From the NCBI GenBank assembly GCA_947461165.1, contig CANHJR010000066.1, forward strand, positions 1 to 7,100: a stretch of 7,100 nucleotides of DNA. The letters are read 5' to 3'. Of this stretch, positions 1-5,424 are shown piece by piece; within the stretch, counting starts at the first letter, position 1, and every line of letters begins with the position of its first letter. A program made the position numbers and the translations under genes. Below the pieces are notes generated by a model that saw only the letters and a list, made by a program, of their open reading frames with translations, was not told where the DNA came from and did no database searches. Source of the stretch: Saprospirales bacterium. Its GTDB lineage: Bacteria > Bacteroidota > Bacteroidia > Chitinophagales > JADJOU01.

Positions 1-43
1 ACGACATAGAGGCTGCGCCTAAGGCACAATTAAATTGGTTCAT
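1..43 (-). CDS. Start of a B12-riboswitch-controlled gene (partial, runs off the left edge)
   Basis: On the minus strand an ATG at 43..41 opens a frame that stays open to the window edge and reads MNQFNCALGAASMS. It is the first long-enough open frame downstream of the cobalamin riboswitch, about 60 nt after the aptamer, and is preceded by an A-rich stretch as is usual for Bacteroidota starts. Fourteen residues are too few to identify the product. The true start could also be the internal ATG at 7..5 or lie further left. Genes behind B12 riboswitches in this phylum are commonly BtuB-type TonB receptors, cobalamin biosynthesis or transport genes, or B12-independent isoenzymes. That is family knowledge, not something visible here. 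Confidence 0.4.
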   Translation of the reverse strand, partial: MNQFNCALGAASMS

Positions 44-103
44 TTTTTAATTCTAATAAGTTCATAATAATCATCGATGCACTGTCAATAATTTTATATA
101 TCA

Positions 104-280
104 TTCTAGGTAGGTTTCCTGGCTCGTTCTCTTTTTCTTCGGCCTTCCCATTCAATTAAGAACAGTGGCAAATAACTTGAAGAAAAATTTGGAGAACATA
201 CAGTAGCTGGCACTGCTGCGGCATTTCACCGCATTCCCATTTTTAAAGATCTATTCAAATAATGAATTTCACTCCTAAAA
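104..280 (-). ncRNA. Cobalamin (adenosylcobalamin-type) riboswitch
   Basis: Read on the minus strand, the conserved blocks occur in the right order. First is GGGAATGCGGTGAAATGCCGC followed by CAGCAGTGCCAGCTACTGT (about 202-239). Then come GCCACTGT (162-169), GGGAAGGC (142-149) and the B12 box AGCCAGGAAACCTACC (109-124), which matches AGYCMGGAGACCTGCC at 14 of 16 positions. The outer P1 stem can be drawn from TTTTAGG (280..274) with CCTAGAA (110..104), including one G-U pair. A small ATTCA/TGAAT hairpin sits between P1 and the GGGAA core. There is no U-tract after the aptamer, so control is more likely at translation than by intrinsic termination. It acts on the gene entering from the left edge, not on the plus-strand genes. 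Confidence 0.93.
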
Positions 281-285
281 CGATG

Positions 286-314
286 CAAAAGTATGGAATT
301 AAAACAAAATCAAA
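286..314 (-). promoter_or_regulatory. Bacteroidota-type promoter for the B12 riboswitch transcript
   Basis: On the minus strand TTTG (314..311) is followed after 17 nt by TACTTTTG (293..286), an exact match to the Bacteroidota primary sigma factor -7 consensus TAnnTTTG. The predicted transcription start falls at about 279-282, exactly where the riboswitch P1 stem begins. The agreement of two independent signals makes this call stronger than either alone. Confidence 0.72.
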
Positions 315-594
315 TTTTAAATTTGCAATTGGATTGATTTACCAGGTGTTTTTTGTTCTTGAAATGACCAAAAATTGTTGTTTTGAATAATTATATACAA
401 AAGATATTATTGTGGCAGCAATCATTTTCTTTGCTGAGAAATGCCAAAACATAAAGATCATAACACTTTGTTTCCTTTTGTTCTAAGATTTACATTTTTT
501 AATAGGAATCTTGGGATTTTAATTTATTTTTGTGAAAGGGAATGTTTTTGATTTACGCATAAAACGACAATGAAGTAAAAAACAATCACTTGCC
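315..594. other. Intergenic region between divergent transcription units, no gene seen
   Basis: This stretch separates the leftward B12 riboswitch unit from the rightward secreted-protein genes. It is very AT-rich with frequent stops in all frames and no recognisable RNA gene. A 15-bp near-palindrome, CAAATTT-T-AAATTTG at 311-325, overlaps the -33 element of the riboswitch promoter and could be an operator, but low-complexity AT sequence makes chance a fair explanation. A weak promoter for the rightward gene is listed separately. Confidence 0.6.
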
Positions 595-616
595 TATTGT
601 TGCACATTTACATTTC
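590..616 (+). promoter_or_regulatory. Weak candidate promoter for the T9SS cargo gene
   Basis: TTG (590-592) and TACATTTC (609-616) are spaced by 16 nt and resemble the Bacteroidota TTTG/TAnnTTTG promoter, with the final G replaced by C. The start of transcription would lie at about 622, giving a very short leader before the ATG at 636. The match is imperfect, and other AT-rich positions upstream could serve instead. Confidence 0.25.
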
Positions 617-635
617 ACAAATTAAATATAACATT

Positions 636-1400
636 ATGAAAAGAATATTTATTGCCAGTTTTTTGATGATGAGCACGTTTTTTCAACTTCTAGCTTCTGA
701 TCCCAACATTAGTGGTCAGTGGAATGGGAAGCGACTTCAATACAATGCTGAAAAAAATGCCTACATCGCAGATTTTGAATATCGCTATCATCTCGTTCAG
801 GAGGGCAACCAAGTGCGAGGAACAGCCAAAATTATTCTAGGAGAGCACTATGCAGATATCAATTTGAGAGGATTTGTCGAAGGAAACAAATTTTACTTCG
901 AAGAATATGAGGTTACGAAAGCGCAACGAAGAGAAGGATATCTTTGGTGTTTAAAGAAAGGCGTTTTGGACATCAAGGTTCTTGAAACAGGAAACATGTC
1001 CCTATCAGGCGCTACACCTTCTTTTTTGGAAAATTATGGCTTTGAATGCACAGGCGGAGTTACCTTTCTAGATAAGGCAAAGGTTAATCCTAGCATTCAG
1101 GATGTCCATGAAGTGATTGCCTCCAACTCCAAAACAAATTATCATATTGAGATTGCACCAAATCCATTCTTTGAATCTGCGAATATCAAACTCAACCTCG
1201 ACAGAAAAGAAGTCGTACAAGTGGACATTATTGATATTCAAGGTCGTATTGTAAAAGATATTCATCGCGGAGAACTAGAGGCCGGAGATTATTCTTTTGA
1301 ATTTAGACCTGGTTCCGATATTCAGGCTACCTATTTTTATGTGAGAATGAAAGTTGGTTCAAGAACCTTTTCGAAGCCAATTCAGCGAGTCAATTTTTAA
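636..1400 (+). CDS. Secreted protein with T9SS type A C-terminal sorting domain
   Basis: The 254-residue product starts at the ATG at 636. The open frame extends to a TTG at 597, but only the ATG puts a normal signal peptide at the N-terminus: MKR, then a hydrophobic core through about residue 20 ending LLAS. Residues about 24-150 form a beta-rich body beginning SGQWNGKRL, with alternating hydrophobic strands and Cys at 105 and 137. It resembles a small lipocalin-like or calycin fold but matches no family I can name. Residues about 170-254 are a type IX secretion sorting domain: IEIAPNPF (PNP at 175-177), VDIIDIQGR (197-204), LEAGDYSFEF and a C-terminal strand pattern ending in KPIQRVNF. The protein is expected to cross the inner membrane by Sec and the outer membrane by T9SS, then be released or anchored at the surface. 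The next gene follows after 25 bp. Confidence 0.9.
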   Translation: MKRIFIASFLMMSTFFQLLASDPNISGQWNGKRLQYNAEKNAYIADFEYRYHLVQEGNQVRGTAKIILGEHYADINLRGFVEGNKFYFEEYEVTKAQRREGYLWCLKKGVLDIKVLETGNMSLSGATPSFLENYGFECTGGVTFLDKAKVNPSIQDVHEVIASNSKTNYHIEIAPNPFFESANIKLNLDRKEVVQVDIIDIQGRIVKDIHRGELEAGDYSFEFRPGSDIQATYFYVRMKVGSRTFSKPIQRVNF

Positions 1401-1425
1401 TTAAAACCCTAAATATAAACCTGCT

Positions 1426-1848
1426 ATGCACAAATTCGCAATTCTGACAATCCTTGTTCACTCCATAGGGCTAGCATACAGCCAAAGCCCCGTAGGCACT
1501 TGGGCGACCATAGATGATGAAACTGGTCAATTGAAATCACATATCAAGATTGCCGAGAAAAATGGTACCCTTACAGGTACTATCGTCAAGCTTCTCATAA
1601 AACCAGAAAGCGATAAATGCACAAAATGCACCGGTGATAAAAAAGATAAACCATTGATAGGCCTCAGCATTTTATCTATTTCCAAAAAAGATGGTGATGA
1701 ATGGGTTGGTGGCTCTATCGTAGATCCAAAGAATGGCAAAACATACAAATGCACCCTTCGAATGGAATCAGAAAACAAAATGGCGGTAAGAGGCTATATT
1801 GGGTTTTCCCTTATTGGTCGAACGCAGACTTGGAAGCGGGTTCAATAA
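1426..1848 (+). CDS. DUF2147 domain-containing exported protein
   Basis: The 140-residue product has a short signal peptide (MHKFAILTILVHSIGLAYS, cleavage probably before or near residue 20). The rest is one DUF2147 domain: SPVGTWATIDDETGQLKSHI (about 21-40), the family hallmark KCTKCTGDKKDKPLIGL (64-80, Cys65 and Cys68), a middle GGSIVDPKNGKTYKC segment (95-109) and the closing GRTQTWKRV (131-139). Length is normal for the family, whose function is unknown. Members are small, lipocalin-like periplasmic proteins. The two cysteines could form a disulfide in the periplasm. It lies 25 bp behind the T9SS cargo gene and is probably cotranscribed with it. A terminator candidate follows about 70 bp later. 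Confidence 0.93.
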   Translation: MHKFAILTILVHSIGLAYSQSPVGTWATIDDETGQLKSHIKIAEKNGTLTGTIVKLLIKPESDKCTKCTGDKKDKPLIGLSILSISKKDGDEWVGGSIVDPKNGKTYKCTLRMESENKMAVRGYIGFSLIGRTQTWKRVQ

Positions 1849-1918
1849 AGCGTTTGAATTAGACTTTCAATCACGATGTGATATACTCCTTTCGATTATC
1901 ATTAGATCCATCAAAGGT

Positions 1919-1976
1919 GGTGAGGCTATTTTCTCCAATACTGCCTCTCCGGTAAAGGGGCGATTTTCCTTTTTTT
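1919..1976 (+). terminator. Candidate intrinsic terminator after the DUF2147 gene
   Basis: Two hairpins can be drawn back to back. The first pairs GGTGAGGCTATT (1919-1930) with AATA (1937-1940) and GCCTCTCC (1943-1950), with one mismatch and a two-base bulge. The second pairs AAAGG (1954-1958) with CCTTT (1968-1972) and runs into seven T residues (1970-1976). Position between two same-strand units and the T-tract support termination. The second stem is short and partly made of the T-tract itself, so efficiency is uncertain. Confidence 0.45.
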
Positions 1977-2045
1977 AGTTCAATATGCCTTGATGACTTT
2001 TTTATATTAAACCTAAAACTCAATTTGGCATTTGTTTTGAAAAGA

Positions 2046-2076
2046 TTTCGTTAATTAAGAAAATCAATTATATTTG
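2046..2076 (+). promoter_or_regulatory. Bacteroidota-type promoter for the small membrane-protein genes
   Basis: TATATTTG (2069-2076) is an exact TAnnTTTG -7 element. A TTTCG (2046-2050) ends 18 nt upstream and is an acceptable but imperfect -33 element. Transcription would start near 2082, leaving a leader of roughly 48 nt before the ATG at 2130. It lies just after the terminator candidate, consistent with a new transcription unit. Confidence 0.55.
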
Positions 2077-2129
2077 CATGAGTTTTCTTTCAGAACTTTT
2101 GAATATTCATACCAAAAAACGTTAAAACC

Positions 2130-2306
2130 ATGTTTAAAAAATTTAATCTTACGGATAAATTGCTATTTATAGCTGCTATGGCTTCCTTGATTTATTCAGA
2201 AGTTTTATTTTTTGGTGGCAATGAAACACAGGCAATTTTTGTTGGACTTTGGGTCCCTTCCATACTATGTTTTGGAATTTATTTGAACCTTATAAAAAAC
2301 AAATAA
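2130..2306 (+). CDS. Small two-helix membrane protein, 58 aa, family unknown
   Basis: A clean ATG frame of 58 codons starts MFKKFNLTDK, with a basic N-terminus. It has two hydrophobic segments at about 11-29 (LLFIAAMASLIYSEVLF) and 36-54 (IFVGLWVPSILCFGIY), joined by a short polar GGNETQ turn, and ends NLIKNK. The layout predicts a helical hairpin in the inner membrane with both ends on the basic, cytoplasmic side. Support for it being real comes from a good promoter 54 nt upstream, an A-rich leader (CGTTAAAACC), and a TAATG overlap with the next small frame. I do not recognise the family and assign no function. Such pairs of tiny membrane proteins are often accessory subunits of transporters or respiratory complexes, but no such partner is visible here. 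Confidence 0.7.
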   Translation: MFKKFNLTDKLLFIAAMASLIYSEVLFFGGNETQAIFVGLWVPSILCFGIYLNLIKNK

Positions 2307-2413
2307 TGATGTTAGAATTTCTACCTTATTTTGCCGGTTTAATTACGATTTTGTTTAGCGTTGGTTTTGCATATGCCCTTATGGAAGATGACGATGACAG
2401 GGATAGCATATAG
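2306..2413 (+). CDS. Single-helix membrane microprotein with acidic tail, 35 aa
   Basis: This frame begins at an ATG sharing its A with the TAA stop of the previous gene (TAATG), a typical arrangement for translational coupling. A second ATG follows at once at 2309. The product is MMLEFLPYFAGL..., one hydrophobic span at about residues 4-25, then a strikingly acidic tail MEDDDDRDSI. It would be a single-pass inner-membrane protein with a short charged end. There is no recognisable domain. At 35 codons, a chance ORF cannot be excluded. The coupling, the membrane-like composition shared with its neighbour and the clear hydrophobic/acidic division argue for a real gene. Nothing promoter-like or terminator-like is evident immediately after it. 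Confidence 0.55.
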   Translation: MMLEFLPYFAGLITILFSVGFAYALMEDDDDRDSI

Positions 2414-2440
2414 ATTAGTTAATGATATGTAATATCGATT

Positions 2441-2465
2441 ATTTAAATTTAATATATATTTAAAT
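2441..2465. repeat. AT-only inverted repeat upstream of the photolyase operon
   Basis: ATTTAAAT (2441-2448) recurs at 2458-2465, separated by TTAATATAT. Each copy is itself a palindrome, so the two can pair as an 8-bp stem or serve as two binding half-sites. It lies in the only gap (2414-2540) where a promoter or operator for the downstream operon would be expected. I see no convincing TAnnTTTG element in that gap; TATATTTA at 2454-2461, inside this repeat, is the nearest. AT-rich composition makes chance occurrence possible. Confidence 0.35.
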
Positions 2466-2540
2466 CAGTCGTTTTAAGCGCTATTGTGGTTTTTGTTTCG
2501 TCAATTCCTTTTATCATTAGCGAATTATAATTTTTATAAT

Positions 2541-2837
2541 TTGAAAGAACAGCATACTCTTTTCAATCTGAACTTAGAAGATAAAAATCGTGTCATCGAG
2601 ATGGCATGGGAAGACAGGACACCTTTTGAGGCTATTCTGTTTCAATTTCAACTAGCAGAAAAGGATGTGATCGCACTCATGAGATCCGAACTCAAGCGCT
2701 CTAGTTTCAATCTTTGGAGAAAAAGAGTCAATCAAGGGGTCAGTCAAAAGCATTTGAAAAAGCGAAATGAAGACATCACGCGATTCAAATGTTCTAGGCA
2801 ACGAACGATTTCTTTGAACAAGATTTCGAAGCGTTAG
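2541..2837 (+). CDS. TIGR03643 / DUF2805 family protein (photolyase-operon associated)
   Basis: The core NLEDKNRVIEMAWEDRTPFEAILFQFQLAEKDVIALMR...LKRSSFNLWRKRV is the signature of the TIGR03643/DUF2805 family of small helical proteins of unknown function. The C-terminus is strongly basic and ends in the RFKCSRQRTISLNKISKR-type tail, suggesting nucleic-acid contact by inference only. The start is uncertain because no ATG precedes the domain in frame. I chose TTG at 2541, which gives 98 residues (MKEQHTLFNLNLEDK...) of normal family length. An alternative TTG at 2484 would add a hydrophobic, un-family-like N-terminus. The gene ends 3 bp before the permuted photolyase-like gene. To my knowledge members often neighbour cryptochrome/photolyase genes, which fits here. 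Confidence 0.85.
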   Translation: MKEQHTLFNLNLEDKNRVIEMAWEDRTPFEAILFQFQLAEKDVIALMRSELKRSSFNLWRKRVNQGVSQKHLKKRNEDITRFKCSRQRTISLNKISKR

Positions 2838-2840
2838 GAT

Positions 2841-3947
2841 ATGGAATTTTCAACGGACTATCGTCACATACTTGAACAAATCAACATAATAGATCCTGTC
2901 AAATATGGCAAAACAAGGAACTATATCCGTGGTGCAGTGACTAAACTTTCACCTTATATCTCCAGAGGTGTGATTAGCACAAAACAAATTGCCGAAGCTT
3001 TGTTTTCAAAAGGTTACAAGCCCTACCAAATGGATTCTTTTTTAAAAGAACTGGCCTGGAGGGATTATTTTCAGCAGGTCTGGATAGCAAGAGGGGATGA
3101 AATTGATTCAGATTTAAAACAAGATCAGCCAGATTTTGACAATTCGCTCATTTCTAGCTCCATTCTAAACGCAACAATAGGTATTGAGGCCATAGATTCA
3201 GGGATCTCAACCCTTCAGAGCACGGGATATATGCACAATCATACGAGGATGTATGTGTCGAGTATAGCTTGTAATATTGCTAAAAGCCACTGGAAAATGC
3301 CCGCGCAATGGATGTATTACTATCTTTTGGATGCAGATTGGGCAAGCAATGCGCTCAGTTGGCAGTGGGTTGCTGGTAGCTTTAGCAACAAAAAATATAT
3401 AGCTAATCAGGAGAATATCAATAAATATAGTGACACCAATCAAAAAGCGACATTTCTGGATATACCCTATGAGCATATTCCAATGATGAAAATACCAGAA
3501 TCGTTGATCGATAAAGTCCGTTTGAATTTAACTACTAATTTACCCAATCCAACAGCAGTTGTTATCGAGCCTGAATTGCCTATCTATATTTATAATTTTT
3601 ACAATTTAGATCCAAACTGGGATGAAGGTATAAAAGCAAATCGAATCCTTTTATTGGAACCTAATTTCTATGAAAAATATCCCATTGCAGACAGGACCTT
3701 AGATTTTATCTTGGCGTTGTCCAAGAACATTTCAAACGTGCAAGTATTTATAGGATCGTTTGAAGAATTGCAGTTCATCTCCAAGAATTCAGAGATTCAT
3801 TACAAGGAGCATCCAACAAATCATCATTACCAAGGGATTGTACATGATAGGGATTGGATGTTTCCATCCATAACGGGATATTACAGTTCGTTTTTTAGTT
3901 TTTGGAAAAAATGCGAAAAGAGCTTGCCACTTTATTTCAATTTTTAA
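2841..3947 (+). CDS. Photolyase/cryptochrome-like FAD-binding protein with permuted domain order
   Basis: The 368-residue product has no N-terminal antenna domain. It opens directly in the photolyase FAD-binding domain: TRNYIRGAVTKLSPYISRGVIS (25-46), ELAWRDYFQQVW (70-81), TGYMHNHTRM (128-137) and DADWASNALSWQWVAGSF (164-181). Counted against E. coli PhrB from memory, it keeps the equivalents of Asn341 (N133), Trp359 (W151), Asp372 and Asp374 (D164, D166), Asn378 (N170) and Trp382 and Trp384 (W174, W176). The usual FRIFNP-type continuation is absent and replaced by NKKYIANQENINKYS. Residues about 236-358 then look like the alpha/beta photolyase domain usually found first: a strand RILLLEP (268-274), YPIADRTLDFILALS (280-294), a strand VQVFIGSFEEL (300-310) and an ending SFFSFWKKC (350-358), like the FWKxW end of that domain. 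A flavoprotein is likely; repair versus signalling is open. The gap to the next gene is 10 bp. Confidence 0.88.
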   Translation: MEFSTDYRHILEQINIIDPVKYGKTRNYIRGAVTKLSPYISRGVISTKQIAEALFSKGYKPYQMDSFLKELAWRDYFQQVWIARGDEIDSDLKQDQPDFDNSLISSSILNATIGIEAIDSGISTLQSTGYMHNHTRMYVSSIACNIAKSHWKMPAQWMYYYLLDADWASNALSWQWVAGSFSNKKYIANQENINKYSDTNQKATFLDIPYEHIPMMKIPESLIDKVRLNLTTNLPNPTAVVIEPELPIYIYNFYNLDPNWDEGIKANRILLLEPNFYEKYPIADRTLDFILALSKNISNVQVFIGSFEELQFISKNSEIHYKEHPTNHHYQGIVHDRDWMFPSITGYYSSFFSFWKKCEKSLPLYFNF

Positions 3948-3957
3948 ACTTTCCAAA

Positions 3958-5424
3958 ATGACGAAACAAGAAATAAATATTGTTTGGTTAAAACGGGATG
4001 TGCGCTCTCAGGACCACCAACCATTGTATGAGGCAGAAAAATCAGGTCTTCCCTATCTTATCATCTTTCTTTTTGAACCATCTATAATTTCGTACCTAGA
4101 CACAAGCATTCGTCATCTTCAATTTCAATATCATTCCATACTCGCTTTGAACAAGAAGCTTAGTGCTTTTGAGCACAAAGTAGATATCATACATGCCGAA
4201 GCTCTAGTAGCCATCAAACACATCTCTAATTTGTATGATATAAGAACCATTTTTAGCTATCAGGAAAGTGGTATTCAGCATACGTATAATCGGGATTTAG
4301 AAGTCAATACATTTTGTAAAGAAAACCAAATTCAGTGGCGCGAATTTCAAAGAGATGGGATCATCCGCGGGATCAAAAACCGAGAGGGTTGGGATCGAAA
4401 ATGGTATGCAACGATGCATTCTGCGCTCATACGAAACAGCTATTCCATTCAAAAAGATATCAATTTTGAAAATCCTTTTCCTCTTAGTCAGGAACTTAGA
4501 AGCCAATTGGAGAATTATCCGAAAGAGTATCAACCAGCAGGAGAAGACTATGCCTTTCAATATTTGACAAGTTTTGTGCAAGGTCGAGGAAAAAACTACA
4601 GTCGACATATCAGTAAACCTATGGAAAGTCGAACGAGTTGTATTCGGATATCCCCTTACCTCAGTTGGGGTAATTTAAGCATAAAACAAGCATACCAGTT
4701 TGTATCTGCATACGCCAAAGAGAAATCATATGCAGCTGCTCTCAAAAATTCAATGACTCGACTCAAATGGCACTGCCATTTTATACAGAAATTTGAACAA
4801 GAATGCCGTTATGAGCGGTTTTGTATCAACTCAGGCTATGAGCTACTCGAACATCCAAGAAATGAAGCTTATCTGCAAGCTTGGAAGGAAGGCAAAACTG
4901 GATTTCCGCTCATTGATGCTTGTATGCGGTGTCTTATTGCAACAGGTTGGATCAATTTTAGAATGAGGGCCATGCTTGTTTCTTTTGTTTGCCATCATTT
5001 ATATCAAGATTGGAGAGATGCTACCTACCATTTGGCTCAGTTGTTTTTGGACTATGAACCGGGAATTCATTACCCTCAGTTTCAAATGCAAGCTGGAACG
5101 ACGGGCATCAACATTGTCAGAATGTACAATCCCGTCAAACAATCTCAAGAACATGATCCGTATGGATATTTTATCAAAAAATGGGTGCCTGAGCTTAGTC
5201 CAGTTCCTTCAGAATATATCCACGAGCCTCATTTATTGTCTTTGGATGATCAGCAGAAATATGGTATATCTTTGGGCCAAAATTATCCATTCCCGATAGT
5301 TAATATTGACATTTCTGGAAAATTCGCTCGAGACAAAATCTGGGGGCATCGAAAGCACGAAATGGTAGAAAGAGAAAATATTAGAATATTGAATACACAC
5401 ACTAGAAAATTTCAAATACAATGA
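3958..5424 (+). CDS. Cryptochrome/deoxyribodipyrimidine photolyase family protein, divergent flavin site
   Basis: The 488-residue product has canonical photolyase length and order. An N-terminal alpha/beta domain opens INIVWLKRDVRSQDHQPL (6-23). The FAD domain contains YSRHISKPMESRTSCIRISPYLSWG (214-238), LKWHCHFIQKFE (269-280), LQAWKEGKTGFPLIDACMR (306-324), TGWINFRMRA (329-338), QDWRD (350-354), then HYPQFQMQAGTTGIN (371-385) and MYNPVKQSQEHDPYGYFIKKWVPEL (389-413). Counted against E. coli PhrB from memory, Trp359 is kept (W352). Trp306, Trp382, Trp384, Asn341 and Asn378 correspond to H299, F375, M377, F334 and H371. The electron-transfer chain and flavin contacts therefore differ from classical photolyases. 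The QMQAGTTGIN block looks family-conserved rather than decayed, so I infer a distinct subfamily, not a dead gene. Its stop overlaps the next start by 4 nt (ATGA). Confidence 0.92.
   Translation: MTKQEINIVWLKRDVRSQDHQPLYEAEKSGLPYLIIFLFEPSIISYLDTSIRHLQFQYHSILALNKKLSAFEHKVDIIHAEALVAIKHISNLYDIRTIFSYQESGIQHTYNRDLEVNTFCKENQIQWREFQRDGIIRGIKNREGWDRKWYATMHSALIRNSYSIQKDINFENPFPLSQELRSQLENYPKEYQPAGEDYAFQYLTSFVQGRGKNYSRHISKPMESRTSCIRISPYLSWGNLSIKQAYQFVSAYAKEKSYAAALKNSMTRLKWHCHFIQKFEQECRYERFCINSGYELLEHPRNEAYLQAWKEGKTGFPLIDACMRCLIATGWINFRMRAMLVSFVCHHLYQDWRDATYHLAQLFLDYEPGIHYPQFQMQAGTTGINIVRMYNPVKQSQEHDPYGYFIKKWVPELSPVPSEYIHEPHLLSLDDQQKYGISLGQNYPFPIVNIDISGKFARDKIWGHRKHEMVERENIRILNTHTRKFQIQ

Noticed and set aside
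30..74. A 14-codon minus-strand frame (MIIMNLLELKNEPI) overlapping the start of the partial gene, as a possible leader peptide.
   Set aside because: Too short and AT-driven to separate from chance. The riboswitch already accounts for regulation of this unit.
597..635. N-terminal extension of the T9SS cargo protein from a TTG start.
   Set aside because: It would put 13 extra residues before a standard signal peptide. The ATG at 636 gives a normal Sec signal.
1..2838. A functional link between the B12 riboswitch and the photolyase operon through B12-based light sensing.
   Set aside because: The riboswitch acts leftwards on a different transcript, two other units lie between, and no CarH-like regulator is present.
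3207..3476. Minus-strand frame of 89 codons opposite the permuted photolyase-like gene.
   Set aside because: Antisense shadow of a strongly conserved motif region (HNHTRM to SWQW), with no family resemblance of its own.
3900..3960. Possibility that the two photolyase-like genes are one gene split by a frameshift.
   Set aside because: Each has its own FAD domain and its own alpha/beta domain, and the first ends at a natural domain boundary (SFFSFWKKC). They are paralogues, not fragments.
4976..5299. Frame of 107 codons on the plus strand inside the full-length photolyase gene, with similar frames at 4355-4567 (plus) and 4297-4608 (minus).
   Set aside because: They lie wholly inside a well-supported photolyase coding region and show no recognisable domain.
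3958..5424. Full-length photolyase as a decaying pseudogene because pocket residues are missing.
   Set aside because: The frame is intact over 488 codons, and the unusual block QMQAGTTGINIVRMYNPVKQSQEHDP is coherent, as expected for a constrained subfamily.
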